Source: Flavobacterium sp. RSP15 (lineage in GTDB: Bacteria > Bacteroidota > Bacteroidia > Flavobacteriales > Flavobacteriaceae). From it: 64,000 nucleotides of DNA. The notes beneath the pieces were generated by a model. It was not told where the DNA came from. It was given only the letters and a program-made list of their open reading frames with translations, and searched no databases. Each line of letters starts with the position of its first letter. The stretch's first letter is position 1. A program made the position numbers and the translations under genes. The DNA lies in assembly GCF_003968755.1 (NCBI RefSeq), contig NZ_RYDL01000006.1:62001-126000 (forward strand). Direction: 5' to 3'. Positions 36,214 through 45,434 of this stretch are shown here, one piece after another.

Positions 36214-37062
36214 ATGAATTATTACATTGTTATTCCGGCCCATAACGAGGAAGCATTTATTGCTTTAACGCTAAATTCTTTGATTTCCCAAACCATTTTG
36301 CCCAAAAAAGTAGTCGTAGTCAATGACAATTCTACTGATAAAACGGCCGAAATAGTTATGGCTTTCGCCAAAGAAAATCCGTTTATCACATTGGTCACAA
36401 AAACCTCCCAAGCAATTCATTTGCCGGGAAGTAAAGTTATTCAGGCCTTTCACAAAGGTTATGAAACATTAGATGAAAATTATGACGTAATCGTGAAACT
36501 GGATGCCGATTTAATTCTGCCCAACAACTATTTTGAAACTATTTTAAACATTTTCAAAAAAGATACAACAATAGGAATGGCAGGCGGATTTGCTTATATC
36601 GAAAAAAATGGCACATGGATTCTGGAAAATCTTACTGACAAAGACCATATTCGTGGCGCGTTCAAAGCCTATAGAAAAGCATGCTTCGAGCAAATAGGTA
36701 ATTTAAAACCGGCAATGGGTTGGGACACCGTAGATGAATTACTATGTAAATTTTACGGATGGAAAGTCATTACGGACACTTCATTACTGGTAAAACACCT
36801 AAAACCAACTGGCGCTAATTACAATAAAACTGCACGTTACAAACAAGGCGAAGCATTTTATACTTTAGGCTACGGCTTTTTAATCACTTCCATCGCTTCG
36901 GCAAAGCTGGCAATAATGAAGAAAAAACCGCTACTATTTGTAGATTACATCAGCGGTTATTGGAAAGCTAAAGCAGCTAAAACTCCATTATTAGTTACAG
37001 AAGAACAAGCAAAATTCATTAGAAAATATCGTTTAAAAAAAATGAAGGAAAAGCTTTTTTAG
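36214..37062 (+). CDS. Family 2 glycosyltransferase
   Basis: 282 residues, GT-A fold. 'YYIVIPAHNEEAFIALTLNSL' and 'VVVVNDNSTDKTAEIV' are the nucleotide-binding start, 'VIVKLDADLILP' has the DxD metal motif, and 'MGWDTVDELLCKFYGWKVITD' the later acceptor region. The C-terminal 60 residues carry a weakly hydrophobic, basic stretch, which may peripherally anchor it. Acceptor and donor unknown. Confidence 0.87.
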   Translation: MNYYIVIPAHNEEAFIALTLNSLISQTILPKKVVVVNDNSTDKTAEIVMAFAKENPFITLVTKTSQAIHLPGSKVIQAFHKGYETLDENYDVIVKLDADLILPNNYFETILNIFKKDTTIGMAGGFAYIEKNGTWILENLTDKDHIRGAFKAYRKACFEQIGNLKPAMGWDTVDELLCKFYGWKVITDTSLLVKHLKPTGANYNKTARYKQGEAFYTLGYGFLITSIASAKLAIMKKKPLLFVDYISGYWKAKAAKTPLLVTEEQAKFIRKYRLKKMKEKLF

Positions 37063-37141
37063 CTTCCAAAATCAAAAACTGCTAAATTGAAAGATATAAC
37101 TCCTTACAATTTTTGTAATTTAGCCCATATTCGCAAAACTT

Positions 37142-37891
37142 ATGATGCTCATTCGATATATAACACAGATAGGAAGATACTTCCTAATGCTGAGAGAAAT
37201 TTTTAATAAACAGACCAAATGGTCTGTGATGAGAAATTTAATTTTCAAGGAAATTGATGATCTAATCATTGACTCTCTTGGTATTGTTGCCTTTATCTCT
37301 TTTTTTGTTGGAGGTGTAGTTGCTATACAAACTGCTTTAAATCTAACTAACCCATTAATTCCAAAATATCTTATCGGTTTTGCGACACGACAATCCGTAA
37401 TATTAGAATTCGCCCCCACTTTTATCTCCGTGATTATGGCCGGAAAAATGGGTTCGTTTATTACCTCCAGTATAGGAACCATGAGGGTTACCGAACAAAT
37501 TGATGCCTTAGAGGTGATGGGTGTAAACTCCTTAAATTACTTGGTTTTTCCTAAAATAATCGCCTTATTATTATACCCATTCTTAATAGGAATTGCTATG
37601 TTTCTGGGAGTTCTGGGAGGCTGGATGGCAGGAGTTTATGGTGGTTTTATCTCTAGTACTGAGTTTATAAATGGCACACAGATGGATTTCATTCCGTACC
37701 ACATTGTTTATGCATTCATAAAGACCCTGATATTTGCCATGTTACTGGCCACAATCCCCTCTTTTCATGGCTATTATATGAAGGGTGGTGCGCTTGAAGT
37801 AGGTAAAGCCAGTACCGTTTCTTTTGTTTGGACATCAGTTTCCATAATACTATTCAATTATATACTAACACAGTTGTTACTAGGATCATGA
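37142..37891 (+). CDS. mlaE: MlaE-type ABC transporter permease
   Basis: 249 residues, about six membrane segments. 'GVVAIQTALNLTNPLIPKYLIGFATRQSVILEFAPTFISVIMAGKMGSFITSSIGTMRVTEQIDALEVMGVN' (quoted in part: GKMGSFITSSIGTMRVTEQI) is the conserved MlaE/YrbE signature. Two adjacent ATGs (37142, 37145) are both possible. Moves phospholipids between inner and outer membrane with an MCE partner. Stop overlaps the mlaF start as ATGA. Confidence 0.93.
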   Translation: MMLIRYITQIGRYFLMLREIFNKQTKWSVMRNLIFKEIDDLIIDSLGIVAFISFFVGGVVAIQTALNLTNPLIPKYLIGFATRQSVILEFAPTFISVIMAGKMGSFITSSIGTMRVTEQIDALEVMGVNSLNYLVFPKIIALLLYPFLIGIAMFLGVLGGWMAGVYGGFISSTEFINGTQMDFIPYHIVYAFIKTLIFAMLLATIPSFHGYYMKGGALEVGKASTVSFVWTSVSIILFNYILTQLLLGS

Positions 37892-38649
37892 TAGAAGTAC
37901 AAAACATAGAAAAATCATTTGGTGGAAATAAAATTCTTAAAGGTATTTCTACGGTTTTTGAAACCGGAAAAACCAATTTAATTATTGGACAAAGTGGATC
38001 CGGAAAAACAGTTTTGCTCAAAAGTCTTTTAGGCATTCATACTCCGGAATCTGGAACAATTTCATTTGATGGCCGAATTTACTCGGAATTAACGTCTGAC
38101 GAAAAACGAGAACTTCGCACTGAAATTGGAATGGTTTTTCAAGGAAGTGCTTTATTTGATTCCATGACTGTAGCTGAAAATGTTGGCTTCCCATTAAAAA
38201 TGTTCACTAGAGACAATAAAGCAAAAATTCAGCAGCGCGTAGATTTTGTATTAAAAAGAGTCGATCTTACTGACGCCCATAAAAAACTCCCTTCGCAAAT
38301 TTCAGGAGGAATGCAAAAACGCGTTGCTATTGCCCGCGCTATTGTAAACAACCCCAAATACCTGTTTTGTGATGAACCAAACTCGGGATTGGATCCAAAT
38401 ACAGCTATTTTGATTGATAATCTTATCAAAGAAATTACAGAAGAATATAACATCACAACGGTCATAAATACACATGATATGAACTCCGTGATGGAAATTG
38501 GAGAGAAAATTCTATTCCTAAAAGATGGTTTAAAAGCCTGGGAAGGAAACAAAGAAGAAATTTTCAGAACCGATAATGAGGCAGTTGTTGCCTTTGTTTA
38601 TTCTTCAAATTTATTCAAAAAAGTACGGGAAGCGTATTTGAAAGAGTAA
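37888..38649 (+). CDS. mlaF: MlaF-type ABC transporter ATPase
   Basis: 253 residues from ATG 37888, which overlaps the mlaE stop (ATGA); an upstream in-frame ATG at 37828 lies inside mlaE and is rejected. Walker A GQSGSGKT at about 34-41, Q-loop 'MVFQGSALFDSMTV', signature 'QISGGMQKRVAIARAI', Walker B 'YLFCDEPNSGLDP', H-loop 'VINTHDM'. Powers the MlaE permease. No mlaD/MCE gene follows, so the substrate-binding subunit must be encoded elsewhere. Confidence 0.94.
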   Translation: MIEVQNIEKSFGGNKILKGISTVFETGKTNLIIGQSGSGKTVLLKSLLGIHTPESGTISFDGRIYSELTSDEKRELRTEIGMVFQGSALFDSMTVAENVGFPLKMFTRDNKAKIQQRVDFVLKRVDLTDAHKKLPSQISGGMQKRVAIARAIVNNPKYLFCDEPNSGLDPNTAILIDNLIKEITEEYNITTVINTHDMNSVMEIGEKILFLKDGLKAWEGNKEEIFRTDNEAVVAFVYSSNLFKKVREAYLKE

Positions 38650-38652
38650 AAA

Positions 38653-39255
38653 CTAACTGGATTTCAACAATTCCACCTCAGCATTTGGATTGAATAAATA
38701 CATTTTTCCAGAACTCATTTCTAAACATTCAAAACGCTTGGTTCTGATCGCAATTTTCTTGAATATCTTTCCGTTTTGGATTCTAAAAACACTACCGTAC
38801 GGAATTTCAAACACATAATTTTTATCATTTTGCTGATCAAATTGTTTTAAAGCTAATGCCAAAGCAGCATCAGTATCGCTGCTGGCTGTAGGATTTTTGA
38901 AATGTCTAGCCAACAAAGGCAACAATTGATTTGGGAAAATTTCTGGTCGAATATAAGGAATCATCAGCCTTTGAAAAGAATATTTCCACTCGTTTCCATG
39001 CGGTTTAATATTTCTACCGAATTTTTCAAACACAACCAAATGTGAAATTTCATGAATCAACGTAATCAAAAACTTGTATTTATTGAGATTTGAATTTACC
39101 GTGATCTCATGTTTTCCGTTTAAGCCTTTTCGATAATCACCATGACGTGTCTGACGCTCATTGACAATCTTAAGATGCACTTGATTAGCAACAATAAGTT
39201 CAAAAACGGGTTTTACCGCATGCTCTGGAATAAATCTGGCTAAGGTTTCGCTCAA
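38653..39255 (-). CDS. SprT-like zinc metalloprotease-domain protein
   Basis: 200 residues. HEISH (His68, Glu69, His72) within 'TLIHEISHLVVFEKFGR' is the SprT zinc site, with third ligand His86 in 'KPHGNEWK'. 'PEHAVKPVFELIVANQVHLKIV' is the usual SprT beginning. Homologous to the protease core of SPRTN, which removes DNA-protein crosslinks in eukaryotes; bacterial function is unproven. Its stop is three bases from that of mlaF on the other strand. Confidence 0.85.
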   Translation of the reverse strand: MSETLARFIPEHAVKPVFELIVANQVHLKIVNERQTRHGDYRKGLNGKHEITVNSNLNKYKFLITLIHEISHLVVFEKFGRNIKPHGNEWKYSFQRLMIPYIRPEIFPNQLLPLLARHFKNPTASSDTDAALALALKQFDQQNDKNYVFEIPYGSVFRIQNGKIFKKIAIRTKRFECLEMSSGKMYLFNPNAEVELLKSS

Positions 39256-39274
39256 AATAGACGTCAGTTATAAA

Positions 39275-39952
39275 TTAAGGATTCGTAGAAGAAACTTGCA
39301 ACACTTTACCATTGAAATATTTATTTCCAGTCAAAGTAAAATCATAAATATAATTCGCCATTTCGCCCGCTGATATTGGCGCTTGATATCCCGGAAAAGC
39401 TTCTGCCAACATTTCTGTTTGCACGGAACCCAAAGCCAAAACATTGAAAGAAACCCCGCGGTCTTTATATTCTTCGGCTAATAACTCTGATAACGTAATC
39501 ACGGCTCCTTTACTTGAACTATACGCCGCTAATCCGGCAAACTTTAAACTTCCCTGAATCCCACCCATAGAACTTATGGTTACTACATGGCTTCCTTTTT
39601 GCAGATAAGGCAGGCAAATTCGAGTCAAATTAGCCACTCCAAAAACATTGACCTTATAGATGTTTTCGAAATCTTCCTGAGTCGTTTCTGAGAAAGGTTT
39701 TAACAATAAACTTCCGGCGTTATGAATGACTGCATCTATTTGTTTCCAAGACTTAGAAAGGAAATCACTTACTTTCACTAATTCAGATTCATTGGACAAA
39801 TCAACTGAAAGACAGATAATATTCTCGTTGCCCAATAAAGCTTGAGGAATCTTTCTGGATATGGCTAGTACTTGGTGTCCCGCATTGGCAAATTGCAATG
39901 CCAATTCAAATCCTATTCCTCTACTCGTTCCTGTGATGATAATATTTTTCAT
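39275..39952 (-). CDS. Short-chain dehydrogenase/reductase
   Basis: 225 residues. Cofactor loop TGTSRGIG at about 7-14, 'IHNAGSL' (NAG), catalytic Ser in 'TISSMGG' and the YxxxK pair in 'AAYSSSKGAV'. Basic residue 'SRK' after the second strand suggests NADP. Substrate unknown. Lies 19 bases upstream of the SprT gene. Confidence 0.9.
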   Translation of the reverse strand: MKNIIITGTSRGIGFELALQFANAGHQVLAISRKIPQALLGNENIICLSVDLSNESELVKVSDFLSKSWKQIDAVIHNAGSLLLKPFSETTQEDFENIYKVNVFGVANLTRICLPYLQKGSHVVTISSMGGIQGSLKFAGLAAYSSSKGAVITLSELLAEEYKDRGVSFNVLALGSVQTEMLAEAFPGYQAPISAGEMANYIYDFTLTGNKYFNGKVLQVSSTNP

Positions 39953-40083
39953 GTTGCAAAAATAAACAAAAACGACAAAAAAATAAGGCTTTAGGCAAAG
40001 GATTGTTGTTACAATAAAAATTAAAAATTTCAGGAATTTTACTTATTTTTGACAAACCAAATTAACATCAGATTTCAAGAAAA

Positions 40084-40662
40084 ATGACCGAAAGCATACA
40101 ATTCGAAACTGCAAAAATGAGTGACATTGATGGAGTATTGGTATTACAAGAATTGTATCTTGTAGTAAATTTATCCGAAGAAGAAAAAATTTCTGGATTT
40201 GTTACTACGCCATTTTCAATACTACAACTAACCGAAGTTATTCAAAAATCAGAATTATTTATTGCCAAGAAAAACAACAAAATCATTGCTTACATTTTTG
40301 CAGGAAGTTGGGAGTTTTTCCAACAATGGCCCATTTTCAATTACATGAGCTCCTTGTTTCCTGAATTACACTTTTTAGATTTTAAAATCACCACAACAAA
40401 TAGTTTTCAATACGGACCCATTTGCATTCACAAGGAATACCGTGGCAGGGGATTGATCAAACCACTGTTTGAATTCATGAGAACACACATGACACAAAAA
40501 TATGCGTTGGGTTTGACATTTATCAATAAAATAAATATCCCGTCTATGAAAGCGCATACCGAAAAACTAAAATGGACCATTATTGGGGATTTTCAGTTCA
40601 ATAATAATGACTATTCTATATTAGCGTATAATATGAATCAGCCGGTTTCTAAAACTATTTAA
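40084..40662 (+). CDS. GNAT-family N-acetyltransferase
   Basis: 192 residues. Acetyl-CoA loop in 'GPICIHKEYRGRGLIKPLFEFMR' (R-G-R-G-L) and C-terminal 'LTFINKINIPSMKAHTEKLKW' (N-x-x-S-x-x-A-H) are GNAT hallmarks; the middle 'FIAKKNNKIIAYIFAGSWEFF' is the core sheet. Substrate unknown. Its 3' end overlaps the convergent M28 gene by eight bases. Confidence 0.85.
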   Translation: MTESIQFETAKMSDIDGVLVLQELYLVVNLSEEEKISGFVTTPFSILQLTEVIQKSELFIAKKNNKIIAYIFAGSWEFFQQWPIFNYMSSLFPELHFLDFKITTTNSFQYGPICIHKEYRGRGLIKPLFEFMRTHMTQKYALGLTFINKINIPSMKAHTEKLKWTIIGDFQFNNNDYSILAYNMNQPVSKTI

Positions 40663-41635
40663 GCAATACGATTTCTTGTGTTGGCGTATTTGCCATTTGC
40701 GTTACAGCGGGTAATAATTCTTGAATAAAAGAAGTCATGTGAGGAATATCCATCGCTTTGAAATCATCCGAAACATGATGATAAAAGTCAAAATTTTCAA
40801 AATCGAATGTACTCACTGATTGGCAAGGCACCTTAAAAACATCATAAAAAGAGAAGTTATCGGATCTGTAAAATAATTTATATTCGGCTTCTTTTGGAAG
40901 AAAACCAATCGTATTTTTTCCAGTATATTCATTGATTTTTCCTGCCATATTAGATTTATCAAAACCAGTAATATAAGCTAGATACGCTCTTTTCATTGGC
41001 ACACCAATCATTTCAATATTGAATTGAGCATACAATTTAAAATCATGCGCTTTCAGTTTTTTGGCTAAATGCTTAGAACCTAATAACCCTTTTTCTTCTC
41101 CTGCAAAAAATACAAAAAGAATACTTCGCTTATTGTTTTTGGCTATGCTAAAATATTTTGCCATTTCAGCAACTGCAGTTGTTCCTGAAGCGTCATCATT
41201 GGCACCATTGTTTATAAAATCTCCCTTCACTCCTTTTTTATCCAAGCCAATATGATCGTAATGTGCGCTTAGCATTATAAATTCATTTTTAAGAACCGGA
41301 TCGTTCCCTTCAACAAAACCGACGATATTAAAAGCGGTTCCCTTAAAAGTGGATAATGTATCGCGATACGATTTGAAATAAGGTTTTACATTGTTGTCTT
41401 TAAAAAACTGCTCTAAATAATCCGCCGCTTTTACCATTCCTTCTTTTCCGGTTTCCCTTCCTTCCAGTTCATCCGAAGCTAAATATTTTAATGTTTTAGC
41501 AACGTCATTTTCTGATACTTTATAGTCAATATCAACTGGTTTTTTTTGCGTCTTACTAGCTGTTTGGGCGATAATAACTTGAGTTGACAGACAACCTAAG
41601 AAAATTAAAAAAAGAGATAGGAATGCTTTTTTCAT
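40655..41635 (-). CDS. Secreted M28-family zinc aminopeptidase
   Basis: 326 residues with a signal peptide (MKKAFLSLFLIFLGCLSTQV). 'LMLSAHYDHIG' supplies the first His/Asp zinc ligand, 'NNGANDDASGTTAVAEMA' the bridging Asp, 'FVFFAGEEKGLLGSKHL' the catalytic Glu-Glu pair, 'QFNIEMIGVP' and 'HHVSDDF' the remaining ligands. (In many homologues N-x-D replaces N-I-E at the fourth ligand; the Glu here is a conservative variant.) Likely periplasmic or exported. Last gene of an eight-gene minus-strand run. Confidence 0.9.
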   Translation of the reverse strand: MKKAFLSLFLIFLGCLSTQVIIAQTASKTQKKPVDIDYKVSENDVAKTLKYLASDELEGRETGKEGMVKAADYLEQFFKDNNVKPYFKSYRDTLSTFKGTAFNIVGFVEGNDPVLKNEFIMLSAHYDHIGLDKKGVKGDFINNGANDDASGTTAVAEMAKYFSIAKNNKRSILFVFFAGEEKGLLGSKHLAKKLKAHDFKLYAQFNIEMIGVPMKRAYLAYITGFDKSNMAGKINEYTGKNTIGFLPKEAEYKLFYRSDNFSFYDVFKVPCQSVSTFDFENFDFYHHVSDDFKAMDIPHMTSFIQELLPAVTQMANTPTQEIVLLK

Positions 41636-41653
41636 GATATTGAGATTTCTATT

Positions 41654-42307
41654 TTATAAAAGGGTTTTATTTCGATAATATTTCTTGTAGACTTTACCCA
41701 TTTGAACAAGAGCCAAAACCACAAAAAATGACGGAATTACTACTGGCATTACATATTGATAAAAACTGGTTGTGTTTTTAGATAAGGTATTTAATATCAA
41801 AACTAAACTTAACATCCCAAAAAATGTGCCTACCAAAGTTCCTGCAATATAATACAGTTTGAGCTTATTTACAATGGAAATATAATCCCCATTTATTAAA
41901 TAGAGATTCCAGCCGGTCCAAAACGGTACTTGAAGAAAATTGATACAATTCAACAATACACCAATAAGGAAAGGAGAACACATAGCATAACTCTCTAAAA
42001 TCCCTTGTTCTTCCATTATTTGACTGGAATTAGCATAAAAAGAATACCCTAAAATCAACAGAAAGAGAACGGCAAAAAAATCAATAATTTTGATTAATTT
42101 TTTATTGTTTACTAATTGCTTTGCGAAAATTAAAGTGAGATAAATCACAACCATCTCTACGAAAATCACTCCTAATAAAAAGAAAAACAAGCTATTCATT
42201 CCTAGCTTTGAATAGATTTCGAAACCTACAACATTCAAATATCCCAAGGGTATCGACCCGATAAAACTCACTAAAAAACCAACAAAAATGTTCTTTAATG
42301 CCTTCAT
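41654..42307 (-). CDS. LysE-type membrane transporter-like protein
   Basis: 217 residues with six hydrophobic segments. The opening 'GFLVSFIGSIPLGYLNVVGFEIYSK' recalls the LysE/RhtB pattern (G-x-x-P-G-x), and 'FLLGVIFVEMVVIYLTLIFA' and 'FLQVPFWTGWNLYL' follow. I consider it a distant LysE-like exporter; substrate unknown. Lies four bases behind the ATP-grasp gene. Confidence 0.62.
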   Translation of the reverse strand: MKALKNIFVGFLVSFIGSIPLGYLNVVGFEIYSKLGMNSLFFFLLGVIFVEMVVIYLTLIFAKQLVNNKKLIKIIDFFAVLFLLILGYSFYANSSQIMEEQGILESYAMCSPFLIGVLLNCINFLQVPFWTGWNLYLINGDYISIVNKLKLYYIAGTLVGTFFGMLSLVLILNTLSKNTTSFYQYVMPVVIPSFFVVLALVQMGKVYKKYYRNKTLL

Positions 42308-42311
42308 TATT

Positions 42312-43373
42312 TTAGAAATTTACAATTTTATAGCTTTGCTTCAGATGCATTCTGTACTCTTTCATCCCCTCTTTATGCCCTAAATATGGAGTACCATTTT
42401 TATGGTTTGCCACGCTTATTTCGTACATGTAGGTAATGTGACGCGCAAGTTCTTTCCAAGCAAAAAACAAAGAATGTTTTGGATCATAAATATGGGTGGG
42501 TTCACTAGCCGCTCCATTCAGCTCCACAACTGAAAAGTTCAATCCTTGTTCTAGTTCTTCAATGGTATTATACATCACATCCATTCTCCCAAAGTAGAAA
42601 CCAGGAATTTGCAAACACATTTCGTTAATAGTTTGTGTCAATTTTGGTGTGACCCAATGGCTTCCATCTATGAATTTTGCGCCTCGTGCATGATTACCAT
42701 ACGGCACCAGATTCAATTTTTCTCCTTTTGGAAGAATCTCGAGTAGTTTTTTTCCGTATTCTTTTTTCAAAACCTTTAATTGCAGTTCGTATCGTGGATT
42801 TTCTTTGATTAATTCTTCTACGGTAGAGAATCCGTTTCCGGTAATAATCAGAAATTCTTTAGAAACTATTCCGGTAATTCTGCCGGTTTTTTCATGAGGA
42901 TGGCGCACATAAAAAATCCCGACTTCATTGTCAAACGGAATTAAATCTTGCACTACATAATCAAAATTTGCTTTTTCAGCATATCCTTTTAAATCTTGAA
43001 CATTGTTAATTTTTTTGACTCCGGAGCCTCGCAATCCAATATCTGGTTTTGCAATCAAAGGATATTTTATTTTTGCTACTTGAATCGTATTTAAAATTTC
43101 TTCAAGAGTAGTTCCTTCTTTTATTAATTCCGTTTTTGGGTAATAGTGTTGTGGAATCAAATTGTAGATTTGTTTTTTGGACTCCATCATAAAGCCGCCA
43201 TTTTTTATGGTTGGATTAGACGCATTAAAGAAAAAAATAGATTTTGCCTTGATGGAATAATAGGACCAAAGAAAATAAATTGGAATATACACAATCAGGA
43301 AAGGCCAGTATTCCCAATGCGTAACTTTATAAAAAAATAGTTTGATTCGCCTGTTCATCATAACTCGGGTCAA
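42312..43373 (-). CDS. ATP-grasp protein resembling D-alanine--D-alanine ligase
   Basis: 353 residues. The first ~60 include a hydrophobic stretch ('YWPFLIVYIPIYFLWSYYSI') that suggests a membrane anchor. Then an ATP-grasp domain: 'YPLIAKPDIGLRGSGVKKI' (ATP lysine and glycine-rich loop), 'YVVQDLIPFDNEVGIFYVRHP', 'FYFGRMDVMYN' and 'FSVVELNGAASEPTHIYDP' (metal-binding E-x-N). Ddl annotation is common for these flavobacterial proteins, but the N-terminal Ddl domain is missing, so the true ligation is unknown. ATGs at 43373, 43361 and 43358 are all possible starts. Confidence 0.72.
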   Translation of the reverse strand: MTRVMMNRRIKLFFYKVTHWEYWPFLIVYIPIYFLWSYYSIKAKSIFFFNASNPTIKNGGFMMESKKQIYNLIPQHYYPKTELIKEGTTLEEILNTIQVAKIKYPLIAKPDIGLRGSGVKKINNVQDLKGYAEKANFDYVVQDLIPFDNEVGIFYVRHPHEKTGRITGIVSKEFLIITGNGFSTVEELIKENPRYELQLKVLKKEYGKKLLEILPKGEKLNLVPYGNHARGAKFIDGSHWVTPKLTQTINEMCLQIPGFYFGRMDVMYNTIEELEQGLNFSVVELNGAASEPTHIYDPKHSLFFAWKELARHITYMYEISVANHKNGTPYLGHKEGMKEYRMHLKQSYKIVNF

Positions 43374-43383
43374 TGTATACGTA

Positions 43384-44094
43384 TTAAACGGTGATAAATG
43401 AGGTCAAAAAATCCTGTTCCGAAATCAAGTCGTAATGCAATATCGCTACTTTATTTTTTTCAATAACTGCTTGTGTAATACTCAACGTTTTCAATTCGTC
43501 ATTTCTATTGATAACTAAGCCATTTTCATCATTCCCTTCTTGGGCGTAGCGATGAAAATCGTGCATTTTTAATTCGGAAATTTCAGGGTTCTCATTCATA
43601 AAAGTTTGAAACCACTGTAAACGCTGTTCACGAATGGCTAATGGATATAACGTAGATGAAGACCAAATATGGTTTTTACGAATGTCTAAAGATATTGTTT
43701 CTTTCTTTTTTCCGTTCCAGCGCAATTGAAAAAGAGCGTTGTTTTGAAATAAAACTAATGTAAAAGGTTCTATGTTTTCCAAATCAATTTCGCTCCAGAA
43801 ATCCTTTGGCGATAAGCTGCTGATCATATCTAAAACAATCAAGCCGCGACTTTTTCGATATGAAAGCTGCACTTCATGCTTTTCTTCGGCACCGTTTAAA
43901 AGCACCAAAATTACTCCGTCAGCATTCGCCACAAACCACGTCCCTCCCGCTCTCGGATCTTTAGGAAAAATTAGATTTTTTCCGTTTACGGTATAACTTT
44001 TTGGAGGTATAGCAGTGGGTCTTACTGTTTTTTCATCCCGATTGGAGGTAATGATAATTGTATCATTCGTTGCTACAAAACTTACTGTGCACAT
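43384..44094 (-). CDS. NRDE (TANGO2-like) family protein
   Basis: 236 residues, beginning MCTVSF with the invariant Cys2 of the Ntn-hydrolase-like TANGO2 family. 'IITSNRDEKTVRP' is the NRDE motif that names the family, and 'RAGGTWFVANADGVILVLLNG' the following glycine-rich segment. Function unknown; TANGO2 homologues are implicated in haem or lipid handling. The start overlaps the DinB gene by 13 bases. Confidence 0.9.
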   Translation of the reverse strand: MCTVSFVATNDTIIITSNRDEKTVRPTAIPPKSYTVNGKNLIFPKDPRAGGTWFVANADGVILVLLNGAEEKHEVQLSYRKSRGLIVLDMISSLSPKDFWSEIDLENIEPFTLVLFQNNALFQLRWNGKKKETISLDIRKNHIWSSSTLYPLAIREQRLQWFQTFMNENPEISELKMHDFHRYAQEGNDENGLVINRNDELKTLSITQAVIEKNKVAILHYDLISEQDFLTSFITV

Positions 44095-44570
44095 TGATTT
44101 CTATATTCTATGGTAGATCGGGCAACTCCAAAATTAGGGTCAATAGTTACTGTTTCACATTGTAAAATAGCTACTTTTATAAGTGCCTGATGATGAATGC
44201 AATGTTCGAGATTATACAGTAATTCTCTAAAATAATTACTCTCAATTCGGATTTCCTCTCCATTAATAACTTGCAACAACTCTATATTTTTGTTTTTCTT
44301 GTTTAAATTTTGTTGAATCAAGACGATATTTTCAATAGCAAAAGTCGTATCCGTTTGAATACGCGTATTTCGTTCTCTTTTGTCATAATTCACAAAGCCT
44401 GAATCATATTGATTTTCTAAGCACTGAAACATTTCAAGAATATGTCTGGTATGCTCTCCAATAGTTGCATTACTTAATTCCGCACAAGAATTTGAATATT
44501 CTTTATGTGACAATTGATTCAGCAAATCAATCAGTTCGTTTAAACTATTATTAATAGAAGGTAGTAGCAT
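44082..44570 (-). CDS. DinB-like four-helix protein
   Basis: 162 residues, all-helical. 'NATIGEHTRHILEMFQCLENQYDSG' and 'ELLYNLEHCIHHQALIKVAI' contain the three His residues spaced as in the DinB/YfiT metal site. Reaction unknown; DinB-fold proteins often act as thiol-dependent transferases. Operon member between DoxX and NRDE genes. Confidence 0.78.
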   Translation of the reverse strand: MLLPSINNSLNELIDLLNQLSHKEYSNSCAELSNATIGEHTRHILEMFQCLENQYDSGFVNYDKRERNTRIQTDTTFAIENIVLIQQNLNKKNKNIELLQVINGEEIRIESNYFRELLYNLEHCIHHQALIKVAILQCETVTIDPNFGVARSTIEYRNQCAQ

Positions 44571-44579
44571 ATTTACGTT

Positions 44580-44969
44580 TTAATTCAACAAATTCATCAC
44601 TTTAGTTCTATCCTTACAAACTAAAATAGCGTAACAAAGAAAGGTAATTAGAGCCAAAATAAAAAGTGTCCCACCATCATTTTTCACTTCAATCCTAAGC
44701 ACAAACAGATGAGTAAAAATCGCACCAACCATAATTCCGCAACCCAATACAGCGCCAAACAAGGAAGTTCTTGGTATTAAGATCAAAATTACCACAATCA
44801 ACTCGGCAATTCCAATGCCAATTCGTCCAAAAGGTTCTATTCCCAAAGCAGAAAAAACAGAAACCGATTCTTTACTCCCCGTAAATTTGAAGTACAGCGT
44901 TTGGAGTAAAATTACTGCTGCTGTAAGTCTCAGTAACCAGAAAAACAGAGATAATTTCATGATTTCCAT
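44580..44969 (-). CDS. DoxX-like small membrane protein
   Basis: 129 residues (126 from the second ATG, 44960), four hydrophobic segments. 'LLRLTAAVILLQTLYFKFTGS' and 'RIGIGIAELIVVILILIPRTSLFGAVLGCGIMVGAI' (abridged: GIAELIVVILILIP) match the DoxX/MauE pattern. Function of the family is unclear, with links to thiosulfate or redox metabolism. Sits five bases behind the YHS gene. Confidence 0.78.
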   Translation of the reverse strand: MEIMKLSLFFWLLRLTAAVILLQTLYFKFTGSKESVSVFSALGIEPFGRIGIGIAELIVVILILIPRTSLFGAVLGCGIMVGAIFTHLFVLRIEVKNDGGTLFILALITFLCYAILVCKDRTKVMNLLN

Positions 44970-44973
44970 TTTT

Positions 44974-45432
44974 TTAATTCACTATTTTATTCCAATTTGC
45001 ATCGGCCTTTATCATCAATCCAGATTCATTCTTGTTCCAGCTTTTCAATGTATTATTAAAAAAAGCATTGTAAAACAAATACAACTTCCCATTCTTTATT
45101 TTGAAAGTCTCGGGATTTATAGACACTTTTTCATTAGAATCTCCCATCGCAAAAGCACACCAACCTCCGTACTGCGGTTCAAATTTTGAAGCTTTCTTTA
45201 AGAAATAGTCTTTATTTACTGCTATCGAAAAATAATAAACCACGCCTTCATGTGATGCTGTTATTTCTTTTTTGCCTTTCACTGCTTTTCTTTGTTTGAA
45301 ATAAGCTACAGGATCATATCCTTGAATAATTAGATTTTTTTCAAGATTAAAATTATCCATTCGTTTGCTGTCGTTTTGTGCAAAGCCAGAAAAAGCGAAC
45401 AAAATGGTTAGCACAAACAGCGGATTTTTCAT
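44974..45432 (-). CDS. Secreted YHS-domain-like protein
   Basis: 152 residues with a signal peptide (MKNPLFVLTILFAFSGFAQ). 'IQGYDPVAYFKQRKAVKG' and 'YFSIAVNKDYFLKKASKFEPQYGGWCAFAM' match the YHS family with its single conserved Cys in the GGWCAF phrase. YHS domains are associated with metal handling. Two bases behind the peroxiredoxin gene. Confidence 0.88.
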   Translation of the reverse strand: MKNPLFVLTILFAFSGFAQNDSKRMDNFNLEKNLIIQGYDPVAYFKQRKAVKGKKEITASHEGVVYYFSIAVNKDYFLKKASKFEPQYGGWCAFAMGDSNEKVSINPETFKIKNGKLYLFYNAFFNNTLKSWNKNESGLMIKADANWNKIVN

Positions 45433-45434
45433 GA

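Noticed and set aside
42312..43373. True D-alanine--D-alanine ligase (ddl)
   Set aside because: The N-terminal Ddl domain is replaced by a probable membrane anchor, so only the ATP-grasp assignment is safe.
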